NCBI RefSeq assembly: GCF_014353015.1
Contig: NZ_CP060704.1
Location: forward strand, 1,451,001 to 1,515,000
DNA length: 64,000 nucleotides
Direction of reading: 5' to 3'
From: Chitinimonas koreensis
GTDB taxonomy: Bacteria; Pseudomonadota; Gammaproteobacteria; Burkholderiales; Chitinimonadaceae
Shown here: positions 43,431 through 49,509 of the stretch, in pieces
Numbering within the stretch: position 1 is the stretch's first letter
Layout: every line of letters begins with the position of its first letter
The notes under the pieces: generated by a model
The model's input: only the letters and a program-made list of their open reading frames with translations
Told to the model about the DNA's origin: nothing
Databases searched by the model: none
Translations under genes and position numbers: made by a program

Positions 43431-44474
43431 CTAGCGCGCCGCGGCGGCGAGCGGATCGGCGGCGACGCGTTCGGTCGACGACAGGCCCGCCAGGATCTCG
43501 GTCTCCGCGCCGACGACGCGGCCGGTCTTCACCTGCCTCAGGCCCGGCCGGCCCTGGCCGTCGACCACGTAGACCAGCCGCATCTCGGCGCGCCGGAAGA
43601 CCGCCGAACTCGGCAGGTAGAGCCGGGCCGGCCCGTCCGTCCGCATCGGCAGCCAGACCCGGGCGAAAGCGCCGGGCGTCAGGTGCCCGGCCGGGCCGGG
43701 CAGGTCGGCGCGGATCTGTACGGTATGCGTCGAGGCGTCGGCCGTCGGCAGGATGGTCAGGCGGCTGGCGGTCTGCCAGGCCTCGCCCGCGGGCATGCCG
43801 GGGAATTCGAGCCGTACCGGCTGCCGCTCGGCCACGGCCGCGATCCGCGCCTGCGGCACGCTGGCGGTGACGCGCAGCGCCGCCGGATCGTAGAGGCTGA
43901 CCAGCGGCCGGCCTGGCATGGCCATGTCGCCGAGGTTGGCGGGCACGTCGGCGACCCGTCCGTCGTACGGGGCCACGATGCTGAAGAAGCCCGACTGGGT
44001 GCGCGCCGCGCCGGCGCTGGCCCGCTGCGCGTCGGCCTGCGCCCGGGCCGCCTTGAAGCCGGCCTCGGCCTGGTCCAGGGCGGCCTGGCTGATGTAGTGC
44101 CTGTCGAACAGCTGGCGTTGGCGCGCGTATTCCTTGCCGGCGACCTTGAGCAGCGCCCAGGCCGCTTCGGCCTGCGCGCCGCTCGCCGCCGCGCCTTGCT
44201 CGGCGGCCCGCGCGTCCACCCTGGCCAGCAGCTGGCCGGCCTTCACCCGGTCGCCCGGCTTCACCGGCAGCGCGATCAGCTGGCCGGCCACCTGGACGGC
44301 CAGCTCGCTGCGCCGGATCGCCTCGACCACGCCTTCCGCCAGGTAGACCTGCTGCGCGCCGGCCGAGCGGACCGGGACGGTTTCGAGCGGCGGCAGGCCG
44401 GCGGCCCGTCCCGCGAGGGCGATCAGGGCGGCCGCCAGGCCGGCGAATGCTGCGGAGAAATCGGTCGAACGCAT
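43431..44474 (-). CDS. RND efflux periplasmic adaptor (membrane fusion protein)
   Basis: HlyD/AcrA-type adaptor of 347 residues linking an RND pump to an outer-membrane channel. It has a signal peptide-like start (MRSTDFSAAFAGLAAALIALAG), a split biotinyl-lipoyl domain (ELAVQVAGQLIALPVKPGDRV and FSIVAPYDGRVADV), a helical hairpin (~85-150) and a beta-barrel from ~190. No lipobox cysteine is seen. The start at 44474 was chosen for the signal sequence; upstream in-frame starts (44489 ATG, 44507 TTG) lack one. It is divergent from the arsR-like gene. No outer-membrane factor gene is adjacent. Confidence 0.93.
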   Translation of the reverse strand: MRSTDFSAAFAGLAAALIALAGRAAGLPPLETVPVRSAGAQQVYLAEGVVEAIRRSELAVQVAGQLIALPVKPGDRVKAGQLLARVDARAAEQGAAASGAQAEAAWALLKVAGKEYARQRQLFDRHYISQAALDQAEAGFKAARAQADAQRASAGAARTQSGFFSIVAPYDGRVADVPANLGDMAMPGRPLVSLYDPAALRVTASVPQARIAAVAERQPVRLEFPGMPAGEAWQTASRLTILPTADASTHTVQIRADLPGPAGHLTPGAFARVWLPMRTDGPARLYLPSSAVFRRAEMRLVYVVDGQGRPGLRQVKTGRVVGAETEILAGLSSTERVAADPLAAAAR

Positions 44475-44547
44475 CGTTCCTGGCTCCATGGGGCGCGTCC
44501 CGGACAATGATTTTCACGCGCTTTGATTTATTGTTTGCTCAATTACG

Positions 44548-44568
44548 CAAATAGTCAAATATGCAAAT
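44548..44568. promoter_or_regulatory. Candidate ArsR-type operator, three CAAAT repeats
   Basis: In the AT-rich 123-bp divergent region, CAAAT occurs three times with exact 8-bp spacing (44548, 44556, 44564), preceded by TTTGATTTATTGTTTG. This is the only strongly AT-rich segment nearby and the natural place for autoregulation by the adjacent ArsR-family protein. Confidence 0.45.
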
Positions 44569-44597
44569 CGTAGGAAAATCCAGCGAAGGGGCGCATC

Positions 44598-44951
44598 ATG
44601 AAGCTGTCTTCCACACTCGGCTGTACGGCGATGCAAGGTCTATCCGATCAGGCGCTGGAGCAGGTCGCCCAGTATTTCAACGCGCTGTCCGAGCCCAACC
44701 GGCTCCGGATCCTCAACCTGCTGCGCGACGGCGAGCGCAACGTGGGCGAACTCGCCCAGCTGTGCGGCTCGACCGCCGCCAACGTCTCCCGCCACCTGGC
44801 CATGCTGGCCAAGCACGGGCTGGTCGCCCGCGAGGCCCGCGGGACCAGCGTCTACTACCGCATCGCCGATCCCGGCATCTACCAGCTGTGCGACCTGGTC
44901 TGCGGCAGCATCGCGCGCCGCTTCGAGGAACAGGCCGCCCACTTCGAGTGA
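44598..44951 (+). CDS. ArsR-family winged-helix transcriptional repressor
   Basis: DNA-binding protein of 117 residues. The winged helix spans ~20-100 with LSEPNRLRILNLLRDGERNVGELAQLCGSTAANVSRHLAMLAKHGLV. Cysteines lie at position 9, in the recognition region (LCGST) and as CDLVC in the last helix, so a thiol- or metal-based sensor is plausible. It is divergent from the adaptor/RND/DUF2892/SQR-like operon and most likely represses it. Given the SQR-like gene, sulfide or persulfide is a reasonable candidate signal, but the cysteine spacing does not obviously match BigR/SqrR. Confidence 0.9.
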   Translation: MKLSSTLGCTAMQGLSDQALEQVAQYFNALSEPNRLRILNLLRDGERNVGELAQLCGSTAANVSRHLAMLAKHGLVAREARGTSVYYRIADPGIYQLCDLVCGSIARRFEEQAAHFE

Positions 44952-44985
44952 ACGGCCGGCCGGCGCCGCCCGGCGATCGCGCCGG

Positions 44986-45618
44986 CTACGCTTCCGCATC
45001 CTTGGCGAGCGCCGCCCGCGCCGGCTTGCGCGCATGCGCGGCGCGGCCCAGGCGCCGCCGGATCTCGTCCGAGTCGAGCCACAGGTCGTTGCCCTTGAGG
45101 ATCTTTTCGATCTCGGCCGAGGAGAGGAAGGGCGCGCAGATGCGGAACATCACCTTCTCGAACCAGCTGCCGAGCGCGATGACCTGCGCCTGCTGCTCGT
45201 TGCCCTTGCCGGCGAAACTACCCGAATAGATGTGGAACATCAGCTGGCAGTTATCGTGGACGATCAGCTCGTCGCCGACCAGGAAGATCAGCGCCGCCAT
45301 GGAGTAGGCGCGCGCCTCCAGCACGGTCACCACGTGGGCCGGCGAGGCCTGCATGTTGTTGATGATCTGCAGGCCGGTATCGAAATTGCCGCCGGGCGAA
45401 TTCAGGTGCAGGTAGATCAGGTCGGTCTCGCTGGCGCTGCGCAGCGTATAGAACAACTCGGTGTAGTACTGCGGTTCCTGGATCTCCCCGCTCAGGTAGT
45501 AGGAGATCTGGCGGATGGGGATCTGCCGCTCGTAGCGCGCCAGGCCGGTCGAGGCCTGCTCCGGCTCGTCGCCCTCCATCTCGGCGGAGGGTCCGCCTTC
45601 CTGCTGGGTGCCGCGCAT
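44986..45618 (-). CDS. ClpP-like serine protease, orphan
   Basis: A 210-residue protein of the ClpP/crotonase fold. It has the oxyanion-loop motif LNSPGGNFDTGLQIIN, a Ser-containing AYSMAALIFLVGD (catalytic serine candidate) and a downstream HIYSGSFAGKG with the histidine. It lacks the usual ClpP end and has a basic Ala/Arg-rich tail. No clpX or clpA is adjacent, so it is not the housekeeping ClpP. Related copies occur near stress genes. A perfect FNR-type palindrome stands 76 bp upstream with a TAGGCT -10, so low-oxygen induction is likely. GAGGAG precedes the ATG. Confidence 0.8.
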   Translation of the reverse strand: MRGTQQEGGPSAEMEGDEPEQASTGLARYERQIPIRQISYYLSGEIQEPQYYTELFYTLRSASETDLIYLHLNSPGGNFDTGLQIINNMQASPAHVVTVLEARAYSMAALIFLVGDELIVHDNCQLMFHIYSGSFAGKGNEQQAQVIALGSWFEKVMFRICAPFLSSAEIEKILKGNDLWLDSDEIRRRLGRAAHARKPARAALAKDAEA

Positions 45619-45665
45619 CGTCCGCTCCTCGCCGCCGGTGGCCACCTGCGATGGCCTTCGTTCGC

Positions 45666-45707
45666 AGCCTAGTCCCAGGCCGCGGGGCGCCTCTTGATCG
45701 CGATCAA
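45666..45707 (-). promoter_or_regulatory. Perfect FNR/ANR box and promoter of the clpP-like gene
   Basis: TTGATCGCGATCAA (45694-45707) matches the FNR consensus TTGAT-N4-ATCAA exactly. On the reverse strand a -10-like TAGGCT (45666-45671) lies 32 bp from its centre, class II geometry. A weaker site, TTGCGGCATATCAA (45751-45764), lies between this box and the forward gene at 45826. Confidence 0.75.
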
Positions 45708-45825
45708 GCGCCGCGTCCGCATGCCGCTGCGGCGGCGCGAGGCAAGAACCTTGCGGCATATCAAGACGCTATCCGCGCGGAAGGCGGAGAGTGGAGCCGT
45801 CCGAAATGCGAGATCGGTCCATTTC

Positions 45826-46182
45826 ATGTCCTCACGGCGCGGTAATCCGCTCGACAAGGCATTCCGCCGGTATTTCCAGGATCTGTGGACGGCGAAGATG
45901 GCCTCGGGCGAAGACTCGGCGGGCGCACCGGGCCGGCAGGCCTGGGAAATGGACGTCGTCGTCCTGCCCGACCGCTACGAGATCAGCCTGGCCACCGCCG
46001 CCGTGGCGGGCCTGGTGGACGACCGGCAGCTGCTGGAGCAGCTCGCCGGCGCCTTGAGCCCGGCGATCGCCAGGGATCTTGCGGGCGCGCGCATCGTGCG
46101 CTCGCTGCGGACCGTGAAGGTGATCCTGCCCAGGTCGCGGCAGCCGGCCGCGGCGCCGCAGGGCGCGGAGCGGGCGCCATGA
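45826..46182 (+). CDS. Unrecognised 118-residue protein
   Basis: I do not recognise this family. It starts MSSRRGNPLDKAFRRYFQDL, continues with a WEMDVVVLPDRYEISLATAAV segment and an Ala/Leu-rich helical stretch (DDRQLLEQLAGALSPAIARDL), and ends with a beta-like VRSLRTVKVILP followed by a Pro/Ala tail. It has no signal peptide, so it is probably cytoplasmic. The ribosome site is weak. Its stop overlaps the start of the next gene (ATGA), suggesting coupling. It lies in the FNR-type stress island, downstream of a degenerate FNR-like box. Confidence 0.6.
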   Translation: MSSRRGNPLDKAFRRYFQDLWTAKMASGEDSAGAPGRQAWEMDVVVLPDRYEISLATAAVAGLVDDRQLLEQLAGALSPAIARDLAGARIVRSLRTVKVILPRSRQPAAAPQGAERAP

Positions 46183-46597
46183 GGCACGACGCGACAGGCT
46201 GCCTGGAGCGCGGCCAGCCGCCGCGGCACGGAACGGCGCAGCCCGTGGCCGGCCGGCCGCGCAGCGGCATCGCGCCGGACGGTCGGGATGCTGCCGGCGC
46301 ACGGCCGCCGACTGCCGCGACGGTACCGGATCGGACCGGGGCGATCCCGCCTGCGGCATCCGGGGCCCCGGCGGCGGCGATGCGCTGCTGACCCCTTACC
46401 ACCGCGGCGAAATCGAACGCCTGGCGCTTCGCCACGGCGTGCCGGCGGCGCAGGTCGAATCGCTGTACACGGCGAAGCTCGAGGCGTTGAGCCGGCAGGC
46501 GACCGTCAGCGCCTACCTGCCGCTGCTGGTCGAGAAGCACGTCCGCGACGTCATCGCCTCTTCGCAGCGGTCTCGAGGGTTTCGCCCGCGCCCCTGA
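46179..46597 (+). pseudogene. DUF3562-like protein, frame interrupted
   Basis: The start (ATG 46179, overlapping the previous stop) reads into a Pro/Ala/Arg-rich region. After the GGGGCCCC run at 46362-46369 the coding frame shifts by one base; restoring a C gives SGAPGGGDALLTPYHRGEIE and continues with LRHGVPAAQVESLYTAKLEA and YLPLLVEKHVRDVI to a stop at 46595-46597. That C-terminal part resembles the DUF3562 family of short helical proteins. The joined product is ~139 residues. The function is unknown. The lesion matches the other one-base losses in the window. Confidence 0.55.
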
Positions 46598-46712
46598 ATT
46601 CCCCGTAGCCGCGGCGATGGAGCGTCCTCGGCTGCAGGCCATTCTCTCCTTCGGCCTGAGCCGGGCGCGGCGACGCGGGAGACAGCCGGCGGCCGCCTCC
46701 CGCCGCCGGGGC

Positions 46713-47150
46713 TCAGGAGATCTGCAGCCGCTTGGCGTTGCCGTTGGCCTGCTTGGGCAGGGTCAGCTCCAGCACGCCGTCCTTGTAGCTGGCCTGCGAC
46801 CTGGCCGCGTCGACGCTGCAGTCGAGCGTGAAGCTGCGGTAGGCCTTGCCCTGGTAGCGCTCGCTGTAGACCACGGCCTCGCCTTCCTTCTTCTCGCGTT
46901 CGCGCCGGACCTCGGCCGAGATGCTGACGAGGTTGCCGTCGACGTCGACGCGGATGTCGTCCTTGTCCACGCCCGGCAGGTCGGCGCGCACCACGTAGGC
47001 CTCGCCCTTTTCCGACACGTCGAGCTTCATGTCGAACACGTCGTCGGCCAGCAGGTTCGACCGGAACAGGTCGGGCTCGTGGCGCCAGAAGTTGTGGAAC
47101 AGCCGGCTCATGCGGTTGCTGATGGGATCGCTGATTTGCAGATTGGACAT
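46713..47150 (-). CDS. Hsp20/alpha-crystallin small heat-shock protein
   Basis: Cytosolic holdase of 145 residues. The alpha-crystallin domain spans ~45-135: DVSEKGEAYVVRADLPGVDK, VSISAEVRREREKKEGEAVV, YRSFTL and DGVLELTLPK. It binds unfolding proteins without ATP. The start at 47150 (MSNLQISDPISNRMSRLFHNF) has GGAGGAAAG upstream; the longer in-frame start lacks a site. An FNR-like box (47248-47261) and TAATGT -10 precede it, so it is probably induced under oxygen limitation rather than only by heat. Confidence 0.94.
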   Translation of the reverse strand: MSNLQISDPISNRMSRLFHNFWRHEPDLFRSNLLADDVFDMKLDVSEKGEAYVVRADLPGVDKDDIRVDVDGNLVSISAEVRREREKKEGEAVVYSERYQGKAYRSFTLDCSVDAARSQASYKDGVLELTLPKQANGNAKRLQIS

Positions 47151-47219
47151 GCTTTCCTCCACGGGTGATGGATGGGATGGACGCGTCCGCTCGGCCATGT
47201 CGTCGAAGGACGCCGGGAA

Positions 47220-47261
47220 ACATTAGCGCCGGCGTTCCCGGGGGAAATTGATTCGGGTCAA
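47220..47261 (-). promoter_or_regulatory. FNR-like box and promoter of hsp20
   Basis: TTGATTCGGGTCAA (47248-47261) matches the FNR consensus at 9 of 10 fixed positions. On the reverse strand TAATGT (47220-47225) is a good -10, 32 bp from the box centre. The start codon of hsp20 is 70 bp further on. Confidence 0.7.
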
Positions 47262-47350
47262 ACATGCGCGCGCCGATGCCGCGCCCGCGGTCCGCGGCGA
47301 TGAACGGCGCGCCGAGACCGGCGCCGCGCCGCGGCCGCTCGTTGGTCCGC

Positions 47351-47391
47351 TTGATCGCGATCAAGGTGCGGCCGCGCCAGGGCGCTATGGT
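47351..47391 (+). promoter_or_regulatory. Perfect FNR/ANR box and promoter of the lipoprotein gene
   Basis: TTGATCGCGATCAA (47351-47364), identical to the box at 45694, is followed 31 bp (centre to centre) by TATGGT (47386-47391). The lipoprotein gene starts at 47437. Confidence 0.75.
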
Positions 47392-47436
47392 CGGACCTGC
47401 AGGGATGTGAACTCACCGACCCCCCAGGAGAGCACG

Positions 47437-47820
47437 ATGCGTACCTCATACCGCTTGATCCAGTTGACCGCTGTCGCCGTCCTGCTGGCCGGATGCGCCA
47501 GCACCTCGCAGCAGGATGCGCTGCGCGCCGCCGTCGAGCGCGCCCAGCAGACCGCCGACCAGGCGCAGCAGGCGGCCGCCGAAGCCCGCGCCATGGCCAT
47601 GGAGGCCCGCAACCGGGCCGGCGAGGCGGCCAATCAGGGCCGCGTCGCGACAGGCAAGGCCGATGCCGTGTGGCAGCTGGCGGAGGATGCCCGCCAGCGC
47701 GCGCAGGAATCCGACCGCAAGGCCGACCAGGCGCTGGGCGAAGCCAAGGCGGCCCACAAGGGCGTGGCGGACGCCAACGAGAAGATCGACCGGATGTTCA
47801 AGAAGACCATGCAAAAGTAG
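47437..47820 (+). CDS. Alanine-zipper outer-membrane lipoprotein (Lpp-like)
   Basis: Lipoprotein of 127 residues. The signal peptide ends in the lipobox VLLAGC with lipidated Cys20. The rest is a long alanine-rich coiled coil (heptads through AQQTADQAQQAAAEARAMAM) ending in KKTMQK; the C-terminal lysine resembles Lpp, where it is joined to peptidoglycan by L,D-transpeptidases. Two such transpeptidase genes follow immediately, which supports a cell-wall tethering role. The CAGGAGAG ribosome site and a perfect FNR-type promoter precede it. Confidence 0.85.
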   Translation: MRTSYRLIQLTAVAVLLAGCASTSQQDALRAAVERAQQTADQAQQAAAEARAMAMEARNRAGEAANQGRVATGKADAVWQLAEDARQRAQESDRKADQALGEAKAAHKGVADANEKIDRMFKKTMQK

Positions 47821-47829
47821 ACGGCCCGC

Positions 47830-48369
47830 CTAGCGCACTTCGACCTGCATGCCGATGCGCGCCCAGCGCGAGAAATCCTGCAACTGGGCATCGCTCAGGG
47901 CGATGCAGCCGGTCGTCCAGTTGAAAGCGGCATGGATCGCCGGATCGCCGCGGCCGACGCCGTGGATGCCGATGCCGCCGCCCAGCGGCGTGCCCTGCGG
48001 CGCGAGACGCCGAGCCGCGGCGGCGCGGACGATCGCGTCGCGGCTGCGGCGGGGCAGTTTCCCGGCCGCCAGCGCCAGTTCGGCATGCGCCGGCGTGGGG
48101 TAGTCGAACTGGTAGAAGGCCCCGTAGCGGTGGGGCCGGCGGACGGCGACGATCCTGAAGTCGCCCAGCGGCGTGGTGCCGTCCCGCCGGTAATGGACGG
48201 CCGCCGCGCCGCCGCGCCCGATCGAGATGCCGTCGTAGCGCGCGACGACCTCCCCGTCGGCCGCACGGACCACCATCACCAGCGCGCGCGTGTCGACGCT
48301 GGCCCGGTAGGGCGCGGCGGCCAGCGCCAGCGGAGCGAGGCAGGCAAGGATGATCAGGCGCGACACCAT
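47830..48369 (-). CDS. Periplasmic L,D-transpeptidase (YkuD domain), short
   Basis: Secreted enzyme of 179 residues. The signal peptide is MVSRLIILACLAPLALA, and the YkuD domain has the substrate-loop IGIHGVGRGDPAIHAA and the catalytic TTGCIAL (Cys; the common SHGC is TTGC here). Such enzymes make 3-3 cross-links or attach Lpp to peptidoglycan. Its ATG (48367-48369) shares two bases with the ATG of the divergent transpeptidase gene. No ribosome site is evident. It is convergent with the lipoprotein gene, 9 bp away. Confidence 0.88.
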   Translation of the reverse strand: MVSRLIILACLAPLALAAAPYRASVDTRALVMVVRAADGEVVARYDGISIGRGGAAAVHYRRDGTTPLGDFRIVAVRRPHRYGAFYQFDYPTPAHAELALAAGKLPRRSRDAIVRAAAARRLAPQGTPLGGGIGIHGVGRGDPAIHAAFNWTTGCIALSDAQLQDFSRWARIGMQVEVR

Positions 48370-49438
48370 GCGCAACACCGTGACGTTCAAGTATCCGGGG
48401 GCCGCCGGCCTCGCCCTGGCCCTGCTGGGCGCGACCTGCGGCGGCGCGACCTTCGCGCTGCCCGCCGACGGCAGCAGCGTCGTCGGCGGCGTGCGCATGG
48501 TCACCGTCAACCCGGACAATACCCTGCTGGACGTCATGCGCCACTTCGACGTCGGCTACGACGAGATCACCAGCGCCAACCGCACGGTCTCGGTCTGGAA
48601 GCCCGGCGCCCAGACGCCGATCGTCGTCCCCGGCCAGTTCGTCCTGCCGCCCAGGCCCTGGACCGGCATCGTGATCAACATCCCGCAGCGCCGCCTGTTC
48701 TACTTCCCGGCCGCGGGCAAGGCCAAGGGCAAGCCGGCGACGGTGATGACCTATCCGCTCGGCATCGCCCGCGAGGGCTGGCCGACCCCGCTGGGGTCGA
48801 CGCGGATCGTCGCCAAGTACCGCAATCCCAGCTGGTTCGTGCCGCAGAGCATCCGCGCCGAGCACCTGCGCGACGAGGGGGCAGAGCTGCCGGAATACTT
48901 CCCGCCGGGGCCGGACAACCCGATGGGCATGCTGGCGATGCGCACCGGCTTCCCGGGCATCTATATCCATGCCACCAACCGGCCCTGGGGCGTCGGCCTG
49001 CGCACCAGCCACGGCTGCCTGCACCTCTATCCCGAGGACGCCGCCGAGCTGTTCCCGCTGCTCCCGGTCGGCACGCCGGTCCGCATCATCGACCGGCCGG
49101 CCGTGGTCGGGCTCGACCGCGACCGCTGGGTGATGAGCACCTACAGCCCGGTTAACGAGTACGGCAGCCCCTATTCGCTCTACACCCATGCCGCGCTGGC
49201 GCTGGGCGAGGCGCTGCCGCCGCCCGGCCGGAACGGCCCGCGGGCCGACATCGCCTGGAGCCGGGTGCGCGACATCACGGCGTCGACCCAGCCGGTGCCG
49301 ACGGCGCTGACGGCCGACTTCCCGGGCTATGCCGACACGCTCTCGCGGCTGGCGCTCGAATACGTCGACTTCGCGCCCTACGGCATGGACGCCAACAATG
49401 CGCAGCTGCCCGGCGCCGAGCCGCCGCCGGGGCCGTGA
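48368..49438 (+). CDS. L,D-transpeptidase with LysM-like domain (ErfK/YbiS-type)
   Basis: Periplasmic cell-wall enzyme of 356 residues from this start. The signal region is MRNTVTFKYPGAAGLALALL, followed by a LysM-like segment (VNPDNTLLDVMRHFDVGYDE), then the YkuD catalytic domain (~100-240) with YIHATN and SHGCLHLYPEDA (catalytic Cys), and a C-terminal extension of ~110 residues. This is the layout of the ErfK/YbiS/YcfS group that ties Lpp to peptidoglycan. An alternative ATG at 48350 would overlap the divergent gene further. The partner lipoprotein candidate is the gene at 47437. Confidence 0.92.
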   Translation: MRNTVTFKYPGAAGLALALLGATCGGATFALPADGSSVVGGVRMVTVNPDNTLLDVMRHFDVGYDEITSANRTVSVWKPGAQTPIVVPGQFVLPPRPWTGIVINIPQRRLFYFPAAGKAKGKPATVMTYPLGIAREGWPTPLGSTRIVAKYRNPSWFVPQSIRAEHLRDEGAELPEYFPPGPDNPMGMLAMRTGFPGIYIHATNRPWGVGLRTSHGCLHLYPEDAAELFPLLPVGTPVRIIDRPAVVGLDRDRWVMSTYSPVNEYGSPYSLYTHAALALGEALPPPGRNGPRADIAWSRVRDITASTQPVPTALTADFPGYADTLSRLALEYVDFAPYGMDANNAQLPGAEPPPGP

Positions 49439-49509
49439 CGCATGCCTTCCGGGCCGGTGCGGACCGCCGCGCCGCCATGATCCGGGCCTGACCGCCCAGC
49501 GAGGAAACC

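Noticed and set aside
44986..45618. ClpP-like protein as a phage prohead protease
   Set aside because: No portal, capsid, terminase or integrase gene is present, and the neighbours are stress and efflux genes.
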